Below the pieces are notes generated by a model. It had not been told where the DNA came from. It did no database searches and saw only the letters and a program-made list of their open reading frames with translations. From assembly GCA_041671025.1 (NCBI GenBank), contig JBAZCI010000038.1, forward strand, positions 1 through 9,633: a stretch of DNA of 9,633 nucleotides, in the 5' to 3' direction. The translations under genes and the position numbers were made by a program. The DNA comes from JBAZCI01 sp041671025 (GTDB lineage: Bacteria; Patescibacteriota; Patescibacteriia; UBA10025). Positions within the stretch are counted from its first letter, which is position 1; each line of letters opens with the position of its first letter. Shown here in pieces: positions 1-7,109 of the stretch.

Positions 1-762
1 GTACCCCGATTCCTTGCGCTTTTTGCCCGAACGGATATGCCTAAAGTCGGACCGGTACGATCATCCCGTCCCTACTACGCCGACTGGGCAAAAGAGTACC
101 TCGCGCCGTATCTTCACGCAGGCGGTAGCCGGGATGCATTCAATGAAATTGGCAGACTGCGACTGCGGAGCATCGACGCATTGGTTAACAAAACCGCTAA
201 ATATTTTTATCGCGCAGGAAAAGTAGCTACGACACATAATTTATTTACCAAAGGATCGACACTTGCAGCTATCAAAAAGGATTTCAAAGCTGACGGTGCA
301 AAATCATTATTTCAATCATGGAAATTTAAAGATGATCCGTTGCTGGCAAAACGGCCGAATGAAAAACGACAGCTGATTATCGACTTCAAATCAGGAAGTC
401 AGTACATTGTGGCATATAAATACGAAAAGGCGTCCAACAGTTACCTTCGTTTTAATGGCGGTAAAGCGCATCTCGATGCCAACTACCCGAAGCCTACGCA
501 AATCCGGGCAAAGAATGTGATTGTCCAGCTGATTGAAAAAGAAAAAGTTCTCGACCGCCAAAAGCATCTTGAATTAAAAATCACCGGAACAGGACGCGGC
601 TGGCTCCTGCTCGACGGCAAGCTGCACCAAATTATCTGGAAAAAGCCGAATGCATCCGCACGCACGATGTACTACTACTTGAACAATAAGGAAGTTGAAT
701 TTAACCGCGGTAACACGTGGATTGAAGTCGTACCGAAAGATCGGCCGGTAGTGTATAGGTAA
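1..762 (+). CDS. DUF3048 (YerB-like) protein, 5' end outside the window
   Basis: The reading frame is open from base 1, so the gene starts upstream; the ATG at 37 is internal. Codons before it (VPRFLALF, visible residues 1-8) continue the family pattern, and residues 14-26 read PKVGPVRSSRPYY, the hallmark N-terminal motif of DUF3048 proteins such as Bacillus YerB. The visible 253 residues also contain HAGGS (near 39), THNLF (near 78) and the C-terminal domain signatures YLRFNGGKAHLD (148-159), AKNVIVQ (170-176), TGTGRGWLLLDGK (195-207) and NTWIEVVP (238-245). Known members are usually extracellular lipoproteins; the signal peptide would lie upstream of the window. The biochemical function of the family is not established. 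The gene ends in TAA and is followed 29 bases later by a strong terminator, so it is the last gene of its transcript and separate from purH. Family assignment is confident; role is unknown. Confidence 0.88.
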   Translation, partial: VPRFLALFARTDMPKVGPVRSSRPYYADWAKEYLAPYLHAGGSRDAFNEIGRLRLRSIDALVNKTAKYFYRAGKVATTHNLFTKGSTLAAIKKDFKADGAKSLFQSWKFKDDPLLAKRPNEKRQLIIDFKSGSQYIVAYKYEKASNSYLRFNGGKAHLDANYPKPTQIRAKNVIVQLIEKEKVLDRQKHLELKITGTGRGWLLLDGKLHQIIWKKPNASARTMYYYLNNKEVEFNRGNTWIEVVPKDRPVVYR

Positions 763-791
763 TTCAGTTTCATTAAACAATATCATTTCAT

Positions 792-826
792 CAGACCAGG
801 TCAAGAGACCTGATCTGTGTTTTTTT
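792..826 (+). terminator. Rho-independent terminator after the DUF3048 gene
   Basis: An 11-step stem with one C-A mismatch runs from 792-802 to 807-817 (core CAGGTC pairing with GACCTG), closed by the tetraloop AAGA, then a run of seven T at 820-826. The position just after the DUF3048 stop and before the purH promoter fits transcript separation. Confidence 0.88.
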
Positions 827-830
827 ATAT

Positions 831-859
831 TTGACTTCGTCTGGTCATTTTGTTAAGGT
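831..859 (+). promoter_or_regulatory. Candidate sigma70-type promoter for purH
   Basis: A TTGACT -35 box (831-836, 5 of 6 consensus) is followed by a 17-base spacer and TAAGGT (854-859), a weak -10 that matches only 3 of 6 but has a TG extension at 851-852. Transcription would start near 866, giving a leader of about 50 bases. The element sits directly after the upstream terminator and is the best promoter match in this 152-base gap. I see no purine-riboswitch-like structure in the leader. Confidence 0.5.
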
Positions 860-902
860 CACGTAAATAAAAGGTAAACAAATAACCGTTCACTCATAAC
901 AC

Positions 903-907
903 AGGAG
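903..907 (+). promoter_or_regulatory. Shine-Dalgarno of purH
   Basis: AGGAG lies seven bases before the purH ATG at 915. It is the clearest ribosome binding site in the window and fixes the purH start. Most genes of the downstream operon lack a comparable site. Confidence 0.85.
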
Positions 908-914
908 TAGTCAT

Positions 915-2468
915 ATGAAACGGGCACTTATTTCCGTTTCGGACAAGCGAGGCATAGAAGAATTAGCTCGCTTCTTGGTGGAACACGAATATGAAATCAT
1001 TTCAACGGGCGGCACCAAAACGACATTAAAAGATGCAGACATCCCTGTCACCCCGATTGCAGACTTCACTGGCCAACCGGAAATTCTCGAAGGCCGCGTG
1101 AAGACGCTCCATCCAAAAGTTGCCGCGGGGATTCTTTTTCGCCGAAATGTGGCGGAAGACCTCCACACAATGGATGCACAGGGATATGTCAGCATCGACA
1201 TTGTCGTCGTCAATCTATACCCGTTCGCTCAAACTGTTGCGTCCGGAAAACCTGAAGCCGACATTATCGAGAATATCGATATCGGCGGTCCCACGCTCGT
1301 GCGTGCCGCGGCGAAAAATGCTGAATGGGTCACCATACTCACCGATCCGTCACAGTATTCGCAATTTATGCGGGAATATGACAATGGCATTTCAATCGAA
1401 TTCCGACACAAATGCCGTAAAGCCGCATTCAAGTTGGTCAAAGAGTACGACATCGCGATCGATGAATACTTTTCTGGGAATGGAAGTGGCGCTTCTGGAC
1501 CTTCTCCATCCGTTTCACTCCCTGAGACACTTCATATCGATCTTCGGAAGAAATCCGCTCTTCGCTATGGAGAAAATCCTCATCAGTTCGCTGCTCTTTA
1601 CCGTACGGCAGATGATACGACGCTTTCACTTGTCGATGCAGAGCAACTCGCCGGCAAGGAATTGTCCTACAACAACTACCTCGATCTCGATTCAGTGTTG
1701 GGGATGATTCTCGACTTTGATCAACCATTCGCGACCATTTCCAAGCACACGAATCCGTGCGGTGCAGCCGTTGCAGATAGGTTGGCTCACGCATACAGTG
1801 CAGCCTACGAAGCTGATCCTTTATCGGCATATGGCTCGATTATTGGCGTGAATCGGGTTGTAGATCTCTTCACTGCTCAACTGATACACACTACCGAGTT
1901 TGTTGAGTGCATCCTCGCACCCGATTTTGAGCCCGATGCTTTGGCCTTGCTTAGTAAGAAAAAGCAGCGCCGCCTACTCCGTCTTCCTGCAATCGGAAGC
2001 GTCGCTCCGGGCTCACATTGGCTCCGAGCAATTCACGGTGGATTCCTTTACCAGTCAGCTGATCGTCATACGATCGGCGAAAATGATTTAACTGTCGTCA
2101 CAGAAGTAAAACCGACGGCAGAACAAATCAGGTCACTCCTGTTTGCCTTCCGACTCGTGAAGCACGTTAAGTCGAATGCGATCATTGTCGTCCGTGACAC
2201 ACACCTCGTTGGCCATGGCGCCGGACAAACATCACGCGTCGATTCCGTCGACATTGCTGTGAAAAAAGCCGGCGACCGTGCAAAGGGAGCGGTACTCGCT
2301 TCCGATGCATTCTTCCCAATGGCCGACGGTGTCGAAGCTGCTGCTGTAGCAGGCGTTACTGCAATCATCCAACCCGGCGGATCAAAGAAAGATGACGAGT
2401 GTATTGCCGCTGCCAATGCTGCAGGTATTGCAATGGTCTTTACCGGCATCAGACACTTCAAACACTAG
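915..2468 (+). CDS. purH: Bifunctional AICAR transformylase / IMP cyclohydrolase PurH
   Basis: PurH catalyses the last two steps of de novo purine synthesis in the cytosol: formyl transfer from 10-formyl-THF to AICAR, then ring closure of FAICAR to IMP. The 517-residue length is close to the usual ~510-530. The N-terminal cyclohydrolase domain (about 1-185, MGS-like fold) has STGGT (30-34), GRVKTLHPK (60-68) and IDIGGPT (121-127); R61, K63, Y102, D122 and K134 match the known active-site positions. A Ser/Gly/Pro-rich linker (about 187-202) leads to the transformylase domain with LRYGENPHQ (216-224), KHTNPCG (277-283, catalytic K277-H278), VKHVKSNAI (415-423), GAGQTSRVDS (435-444) and the canonical terminus FTGIRHFKH. 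The ATG is set by AGGAG at 903-907, seven bases upstream. It is flanked by its own promoter and terminator, with no other pur gene adjacent. Nothing suggests inactivation. Confidence 0.97.
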   Translation: MKRALISVSDKRGIEELARFLVEHEYEIISTGGTKTTLKDADIPVTPIADFTGQPEILEGRVKTLHPKVAAGILFRRNVAEDLHTMDAQGYVSIDIVVVNLYPFAQTVASGKPEADIIENIDIGGPTLVRAAAKNAEWVTILTDPSQYSQFMREYDNGISIEFRHKCRKAAFKLVKEYDIAIDEYFSGNGSGASGPSPSVSLPETLHIDLRKKSALRYGENPHQFAALYRTADDTTLSLVDAEQLAGKELSYNNYLDLDSVLGMILDFDQPFATISKHTNPCGAAVADRLAHAYSAAYEADPLSAYGSIIGVNRVVDLFTAQLIHTTEFVECILAPDFEPDALALLSKKKQRRLLRLPAIGSVAPGSHWLRAIHGGFLYQSADRHTIGENDLTVVTEVKPTAEQIRSLLFAFRLVKHVKSNAIIVVRDTHLVGHGAGQTSRVDSVDIAVKKAGDRAKGAVLASDAFFPMADGVEAAAVAGVTAIIQPGGSKKDDECIAAANAAGIAMVFTGIRHFKH

Positions 2469-2495
2469 CCCATGTTCATTACAACTGTACATTCT

Positions 2496-2523
2496 CACGA
2501 GCCCCGAACGCTCGTGTTTTTTT
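2496..2523 (+). terminator. Rho-independent terminator after purH
   Basis: A perfect 7-bp stem CACGAGC (2496-2502) / GCTCGTG (2510-2516) with a 7-base loop is followed by seven T (2517-2523). It begins 27 bases after the purH stop and separates purH from the pilus operon promoter at 2563. Confidence 0.9.
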
Positions 2524-2562
2524 ATTTCCCAATACTGTAGTGATAAATAATACCTGTTATTG

Positions 2563-2591
2563 TTGACAAAATGGCCTATTTATGCTATGAT
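2563..2591 (+). promoter_or_regulatory. Strong sigma70-type promoter of the kinase-pilus operon
   Basis: TTGACA (2563-2568, 6 of 6 consensus), a 17-base spacer, and TATGAT (2586-2591, 5 of 6), with an extended -10 TG at 2583-2584. This is the best promoter match I found in the window. A start point 6-9 bases after the -10 would fall at about 2597-2600, on the kinase ATG (2599). It follows the purH terminator and appears to drive everything downstream; I see no terminator between it and the end of the window. Confidence 0.82.
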
Positions 2592-2598
2592 TAGTGCA

Positions 2599-3336
2599 AT
2601 GATACAAAACAAAAACGATATCAAAGAAGTAAAAAAACGCGAGGCAAAGCGAACAGAGTTTGTCTCGATTGTTTCGCATCAGTTAAGAACCCCACTCTCA
2701 ATCGTGCGGGGGTATCTTGAGGCGCTTTTGAACCAGGACCAGGGTCCGCTGACGCCCGATCAAAAAGAGTACATCGCGGAAGCCCTGCAGAAGAACAATA
2801 CGATGATTCAAATGGTCAATGATTATTTGAGCGCCGCACAGCTCGATGACCAAAAAATAGAAATGCACGTCAGCGCCACCCAGATTGAAGATATTGTCGA
2901 AGAAATCGTACAATCGTTAAGTCCATTTGCGACCGCATCAAATTGTGAGTTACATTTCGAGAAGCCTGCACAGCCATTGCCTTCCCTTATGATCGATCCT
3001 ATTAAAATAAAGCAGGTGATCGAAAATGTTGTTGCAAATGCCATAAAATATACCGGACGAGGCGGACGGGTAACGATTCGCTTATCCGCACATGATGACG
3101 GCGTAGAATTTACTTGCGAAGACACCGGCATTGGTATCCCTCAGCAACAGCAGGCGGATATTTTTACACGCTTTTTTCGCGGTCACAACGTTATAGGTAA
3201 GGATACGCAGGGATCGGGACTCGGGCTCTTTATTGCAAAAGTGATGGTCGATGCCGCACACGGCAGGATTTGGTTTGAATCACAAGAAGGAAAAGGTACG
3301 ACCATGCACGTTTTCCTTCCTCAAAAAACGGAGTAA
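2599..3336 (+). CDS. Soluble histidine kinase without a sensor domain (HisKA + HATPase_c)
   Basis: This is a two-component kinase of 245 residues that would autophosphorylate on H27 and pass phosphate to a receiver, presumably the one encoded next door. Residues 1-20 are highly charged. HisKA follows with SHQLRTPL (26-33), then HATPase_c with the N-box ENVVANAIKYT (142-152, N147), G1 box DTGIGIP (175-181), F-box FTRFFRG (189-195) and G2 box GSGLGLF (205-211). There is no membrane segment, PAS, GAF or HAMP, so the signal must come through a partner or the cytosol. Q28 follows the phospho-histidine where most HisKA kinases have E or D. The ATG at 2599 is chosen because the frame upstream passes through the -35/-10 elements, so the alternative starts TTG 2560 and ATG 2587 lie upstream of the predicted transcription start; no start codon occurs between 2599 and the H-box. 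No Shine-Dalgarno is possible on the predicted leaderless mRNA. Confidence 0.9.
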   Translation: MIQNKNDIKEVKKREAKRTEFVSIVSHQLRTPLSIVRGYLEALLNQDQGPLTPDQKEYIAEALQKNNTMIQMVNDYLSAAQLDDQKIEMHVSATQIEDIVEEIVQSLSPFATASNCELHFEKPAQPLPSLMIDPIKIKQVIENVVANAIKYTGRGGRVTIRLSAHDDGVEFTCEDTGIGIPQQQQADIFTRFFRGHNVIGKDTQGSGLGLFIAKVMVDAAHGRIWFESQEGKGTTMHVFLPQKTE

Positions 3337-3346
3337 TATTATTCGT

Positions 3347-3721
3347 ATGGAGGAAAAAAAGAAAATTCTCCTCATCGAGGATGATCTGTACCTCGTCAAA
3401 ATCTACGGCAACAAATTGCGCCTGAACGGTTTTGCTATTTCCGTTGCCACAACCGGAGAGGAAGGGCTGCACAAGGCCGTGACAGAACAGCCGCAGGTTA
3501 TCTTGCTTGATATCATGCTGCCGGGCATTGACGGCTTTCAGGTACTTGAAGATCTAAAAATGAAAAAAGATACCAAGGCCATTCCGGTTATTATCATGTC
3601 CAACCTCGGCCAGCAAACCGATATTGAACGCGGCAAAGAACTCGGCGCAGACGATTATCTGGTGAAAGCAAATCTTTCGCTCATACATTTGGTAGAAAAA
3701 ATAAAAAAATATCTGGCGTAA
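3347..3721 (+). CDS. Single-domain response regulator (CheY-like receiver)
   Basis: This 124-residue protein is a bare receiver with no DNA-binding or enzymatic output. The acidic pocket E11-D12-D13, the phospho-acceptor D55 (in LLDIMLPG, 53-60), the switch serine S85 and the conserved lysine K107 are all present, so it should be phosphorylatable. After K107 comes Ala rather than the usual Pro. It starts 10 bases after the kinase stop; GGAG at 3330-3333 lies 13 bases before the ATG, a somewhat long spacing, so coupling to the kinase is likely. It ends only 5 bases before pilB. As with CheY, PilG or PilH, such a protein would act by binding a partner; the position suggests a pilus component such as PilB, which is inference. 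The same frame is open upstream to 3251, but that stretch overlaps the kinase and does not resemble a receiver. Confidence 0.93.
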   Translation: MEEKKKILLIEDDLYLVKIYGNKLRLNGFAISVATTGEEGLHKAVTEQPQVILLDIMLPGIDGFQVLEDLKMKKDTKAIPVIIMSNLGQQTDIERGKELGADDYLVKANLSLIHLVEKIKKYLA

Positions 3722-3726
3722 CCCCT

Positions 3727-5412
3727 ATGGCCGTAAATGACAAAAAACTGTTGGCCGTACTGCGCGAATCGGAGCTCCTCACCCCGGATCAGCTTGAACG
3801 CGCCGAGGCGGAAGCTCAGCGTGCACATTTGACTCTTGCTGACATACTCGTACGCAATGAATATGTATCCGACGAACATCTCGGACAGATTATCGCCGAT
3901 TTATTCGATGTGCCCTTTATCCGTCTCGCCAATACGCCTATTGATGAAAAAACATTGAGGCTAATACCTGAAATCGTCGCACGCAATCAATCGATTATCG
4001 CGTACCAATGGGATGATGAAGGGGTACGCATCGCGATGAACAACCCCGACAATGTAGAAATAGTTGAACTGCTCAAAAAAAGACTCGGCGCACCTATCCA
4101 AGCTTCATATGCAACCGCTGAGGACATTAAAGAAGCTCTCCGTCATTATCGAAAAAACATCCAGGAAGAATTCAGCGATATTCTCAAACGGCATGTCGAG
4201 CAAGCTGATAAGGCGCAAGCTGAGGACGCGCCGATTATTGCAATTGTCGATATGCTCATTTCGTACGCGTATGAAAACCGCGCATCGGATATCCACCTCG
4301 AGCCGCACGATCAAACACTTGTCGTCCGGTACCGCATTGACGGCGTTCTTCACGACGTCGCTGATATTCCTAAACGACTGCAGGAACCGATGGTCTCCCG
4401 CATTAAAATTGTGTCCAGCTTGCGTACTGATGAGCATCAGGCAGCACAGGATGGCCGGTTTCAAAAAAATATCGATGGCGAAAAAGTTGATGTCCGCGTA
4501 TCCATTGTTCCTATCTCCGAAGGGGAAAAAGTGGTCATGCGCCTACTCTCCCAGGGCACGCGCAGATTTAGCCTGGAGGAATTGGGCATGGAATCTCGCG
4601 ACCTGGCTGTGATCCAGGATGCGCTAAAAAAACCGCACGGCATGATTCTCGCTACCGGTCCCACCGGATCCGGAAAAACGACAACGCTCTACGCCATGCT
4701 GAAAATACTCAACACACGTACGGTAAATATTTCAACGATCGAAGACCCTGTCGAATATGACATCGAGGGCATCAACCAGATCCAGGTAAATACCGGAACG
4801 AACCTTACCTTTACAGATGGCCTCCGATCGATTCTCCGGCAAGACCCGGACATTATCATGGTCGGAGAAGTCCGTGATCAAGACACCGCAAAAATCGCCA
4901 TCAATGCCGCAACGACCGGACATCTTGTCCTCTCCTCCCTTCATACCAATGACGCAACGACAACATTTCCCCGATTACTTGATATGGGTATCGAGCCGTT
5001 CCTTATCGCATCAACAATCAACGTCGTCATTGCCCAACGACTGGTCCGTCGCATTCACCGCGGGTGTATCGAGAGCTATGTGCCGACACAGATTGAACTG
5101 GCACATATCCAACGCATACTGGGCGAGAAAGAAATGCAGATGCACAATATCAAAAGAAAGGGCGCACGTCTGTACCGCGGAAAAGGGTGCGATGTATGCC
5201 ACGGCACCGGATTTGAAGGGCGGATAGGTATTTTTGAAGTTTTACATATGAATGAACACGTACGTAGCCTTGTTATGGCACGTTCGAATGCCGAAGATAT
5301 CCGAAGTGCAGCAATGAGCGAGGGCATGACAACCATGTTTACTGACGGGATGCAAAAAGTACTCCAGGGAGCCACAACACTTGAAGAGGTCATGCGGGTG
5401 ACCAAAGAATAG
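3727..5412 (+). CDS. pilB: Type IV pilus extension ATPase PilB (GspE family)
   Basis: PilB is the cytoplasmic hexameric ATPase that powers pilin polymerisation through PilC. The 561 residues comprise an N-terminal MshEN/GspE-N region (about 5-140), a linker, and the secretion ATPase domain. Visible motifs are Walker A GPTGSGKT (311-318), the Asp box around E339-D340, Walker B PDIIMVGEVRD (374-384) and the His box TTGHLVLSSLHTNDA (396-410). A zinc-knuckle region has HRGC (444-447) and CDVC (488-491) instead of two CxxC pairs. The MshEN consensus for c-di-GMP binding is degenerate. PilB is preferred over PilT because of the long N-terminal domain and the zinc motif, and over GspE because of the minor-pilin neighbours. 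The ATG is 5 bases after the receiver stop with no Shine-Dalgarno, suggesting translational coupling. No retraction ATPase (pilT) is in the window. Confidence 0.95.
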   Translation: MAVNDKKLLAVLRESELLTPDQLERAEAEAQRAHLTLADILVRNEYVSDEHLGQIIADLFDVPFIRLANTPIDEKTLRLIPEIVARNQSIIAYQWDDEGVRIAMNNPDNVEIVELLKKRLGAPIQASYATAEDIKEALRHYRKNIQEEFSDILKRHVEQADKAQAEDAPIIAIVDMLISYAYENRASDIHLEPHDQTLVVRYRIDGVLHDVADIPKRLQEPMVSRIKIVSSLRTDEHQAAQDGRFQKNIDGEKVDVRVSIVPISEGEKVVMRLLSQGTRRFSLEELGMESRDLAVIQDALKKPHGMILATGPTGSGKTTTLYAMLKILNTRTVNISTIEDPVEYDIEGINQIQVNTGTNLTFTDGLRSILRQDPDIIMVGEVRDQDTAKIAINAATTGHLVLSSLHTNDATTTFPRLLDMGIEPFLIASTINVVIAQRLVRRIHRGCIESYVPTQIELAHIQRILGEKEMQMHNIKRKGARLYRGKGCDVCHGTGFEGRIGIFEVLHMNEHVRSLVMARSNAEDIRSAAMSEGMTTMFTDGMQKVLQGATTLEEVMRVTKE

Positions 5413-5422
5413 TCGTACCAAT

Positions 5423-6637
5423 ATGAAATTTCGATACGCAGCTGCAAAAGCTTCCGGAGAAATTGTCAGAGGTAGTCGCAGCGCTGAGACAAAAGAAGCA
5501 CTCGGGCGCATGATCGCATCCGAGGGTCTTATGTTGATGTCGGCACAGCCAATCGGCTCATCCATGAAACACACGCTTGCCTCATTTGAACTGGGCCGCG
5601 TCCCTGCAATTGATATTGTGCTCTTTGCCCGACATTTAGCGGTCATGATGAAGTCGGGAATGGCCCTTGCAGAAAGTTTGTCCATTATTGCCGACCAAAC
5701 ATCGCGACAAAGTTTCAAAAAAATTATCCTGAACATCTGCGAAAGCGTAAAAAACGGTACACGTCTGGCAGAAAGCTGCGAGCGCCATCCGAAGGTATTC
5801 AACGGACTGTCAGTCAACATGATTCGCATCGGAGAATCGTCCGGAACACTTGATACATCGTTAGAGTACCTGGCCAATGAACTGGAAAAGGAATATGAAT
5901 TACGGCAAAAAGTACGGGGAGCGCTTCTGTACCCGCTCATTATCCTTATCGCCACTGTAGGTATTGGCGGCGCACTTTCAGTTTTTGTCCTTCCAAAATT
6001 GGTTACGCTTTTTTCCGGTATGGACATCACGTTGCCCGTCGCAACGCGCGTCTTTCTTTCTATCGCCACATTCTTGAGTGCGTGGGGCATTTGGATTGCC
6101 CTGGGCATGATCATCCTCATGCTTGTATTGCGGATGACACGTCATACGCGCGTTATCGGCAGCCTGATTGATCGTACGGCTCTCTGGGTACCGTTCTCAC
6201 GCTCAATGACCCAGCAAGTGGTCATGGCACGGTGCACGCGCACACTGGCACTGCTTTTGAAAAGCGGACTGCCGCTCGTTGAAGCGCTCACCATTACCCG
6301 CGGCACAATAGGAAATTCTGTATACGCTTCTCATCTGCTCACAATTCAGAAAAAAGTGGAGACGGGAGCCGTGCTGGGTAAAACACTGGGTGAACACGAG
6401 CGCTACTTCCCGCGAATTGTATCACGAATGATTTCTGTGGGAGAAAAAACGGGGAAACTGGATCAAACTCTGTCATACCTCTCCGCCTTTTATGATCTCG
6501 AGGTAGATAATGCGACCCGCAATTTAACTACAATTATTGAACCCGCTCTGCTCATTGCCATCGGCGTCATTGTCGGCGGACTGGGCATCGCGATTATCAC
6601 TCCAATTTACCAACTTTCAGGATCTCTCGGAAGGTAA
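5423..6637 (+). CDS. pilC: Type IV pilus inner-membrane platform protein PilC (GspF family)
   Basis: PilC is the membrane platform that couples PilB ATP hydrolysis to pilin insertion into the growing fibre. The 404-residue length is typical. Two homologous T2SSF domains are visible: the first at about 65-190 (LFARHLAVMMKSGMALAESL, 67-86; IRIGESSGTLD, 134-144) and the second at about 265-395 (MARCTRTLALLLKSGLPLVE, 268-287; ISVGEKTGKLD, 337-347). Hydrophobic membrane segments lie near 168-192, 211-237 and 370-394. The start is the first Met of the MKFRYAAAKASGE motif usual for the family. It follows pilB by 10 bases without an evident Shine-Dalgarno, and the FimT-like pilin begins 7 bases after its stop. 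Confidence 0.95.
   Translation: MKFRYAAAKASGEIVRGSRSAETKEALGRMIASEGLMLMSAQPIGSSMKHTLASFELGRVPAIDIVLFARHLAVMMKSGMALAESLSIIADQTSRQSFKKIILNICESVKNGTRLAESCERHPKVFNGLSVNMIRIGESSGTLDTSLEYLANELEKEYELRQKVRGALLYPLIILIATVGIGGALSVFVLPKLVTLFSGMDITLPVATRVFLSIATFLSAWGIWIALGMIILMLVLRMTRHTRVIGSLIDRTALWVPFSRSMTQQVVMARCTRTLALLLKSGLPLVEALTITRGTIGNSVYASHLLTIQKKVETGAVLGKTLGEHERYFPRIVSRMISVGEKTGKLDQTLSYLSAFYDLEVDNATRNLTTIIEPALLIAIGVIVGGLGIAIITPIYQLSGSLGR
6629..6634 (+). promoter_or_regulatory. Shine-Dalgarno of the FimT/GspH-like pilin
   Basis: GGAAGG lies inside the end of pilC, 10 bases before the ATG at 6645. It supports that start over the upstream in-frame ATG at 6537, which would lie deep within pilC. It is one of the few recognisable ribosome binding sites in the operon. 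Confidence 0.6.
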
Positions 6638-6644
6638 AGCTCAT

Positions 6645-7109
6645 ATGACCCGACAGTCAGCCCGCCATCAACCCGTGCACGGATTTACGGTGATCGAAAT
6701 ACTGCTGGTGATCGCCCTGTTCGGACTACTGTCCGCACTCGCTGTTCCTTTTTATTCTTCATTTCAAACTCAGCAGCGACTTGAAGGAAAAAGAGCAGAG
6801 ATCGTCTCCCTTATCCGAACGGCACAGGTTTCTTCCATGGCAGGCGCAGATTCAGATTCGCACGGTTTTCATGTCGAACCGACATCCGTCACGTTCTTTA
6901 CCGGTTCTGCATATACACCGGGGCATCCCGACGCATTCACCGTTGACCTCGGGCCGCAGATGACCGTTTCGACATCATTCGGCGATACCGCACTCTTTCA
7001 GGCACCTACCGGAACACCCGACCGATTCGGTACGCTTACCCTCGGATTATCAACACGCTCATACACAATTACCATCAATGAACTCGGCACCGTCAGTTAC
7101 AACGATTAG
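6645..7109 (+). CDS. Minor pilin, FimT/GspH-like
   Basis: This 154-residue prepilin has the type III signal: a short basic leader ending G13, then F14, and Glu at mature position +5 (E18), in VHGFTVIEILLVIALFGLL (11-29). Prepilin peptidase would cut after G13; residues 14-36 form the N-terminal hydrophobic helix used for membrane retention and fibre packing. The remainder has the GspH/FimT layout: an amphipathic helix with RAEIVSLIRTAQVSSMAG (50-67), then beta-rich segments including HGFHVEPTSVTFFTGSAY (73-90) and a terminal INELGTVSY (144-152). It would be a low-abundance subunit of the pilus initiation complex. It sits 7 bases after pilC with GGAAGG upstream. Its 3' end overlaps the next gene by 32 bases. 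FimT versus GspH cannot be separated by reading alone. Confidence 0.87.
   Translation: MTRQSARHQPVHGFTVIEILLVIALFGLLSALAVPFYSSFQTQQRLEGKRAEIVSLIRTAQVSSMAGADSDSHGFHVEPTSVTFFTGSAYTPGHPDAFTVDLGPQMTVSTSFGDTALFQAPTGTPDRFGTLTLGLSTRSYTITINELGTVSYND

Noticed and set aside
872..888. Possible hairpin or riboswitch in the purH leader
   Set aside because: Only three base pairs (GGT/ACC) can form around an A-rich stretch; no conserved riboswitch core is visible.
1120..1707. Frame-shifted 195-codon frame inside purH
   Set aside because: It overlaps the intact purH frame, whose motifs run unbroken through this region.
2581..2586. TATGCT as the -10 box of the operon promoter
   Set aside because: Its spacing from TTGACA is only 12 bases; TATGAT at 2586-2591 has the ideal 17.
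2560..2598. Upstream extension of the kinase from TTG 2560 (258 residues) or ATG 2587
   Set aside because: This stretch contains the -35 and -10 boxes, and the extra residues match no kinase feature.
3251..3346. N-terminal extension of the receiver inside the kinase gene
   Set aside because: It overlaps the conserved kinase C-terminus by 86 bases, while a receiver starting at 3347 has exactly the normal length.
4064..4612. Frame-shifted 182-codon frame inside pilB
   Set aside because: pilB is continuous across this region with conserved motifs; the alternative translation shows no family features.
5242..6120. Antisense frame of 292 codons opposite pilB/pilC
   Set aside because: It lies entirely opposite well-conserved genes, has no recognisable domain and no ribosome binding site; a codon-usage shadow.
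6537..6644. Upstream ATG for the FimT-like pilin
   Set aside because: It lies within pilC and would place 49 residues before the prepilin cleavage site; the ATG at 6645 has a Shine-Dalgarno and gives a normal short leader.
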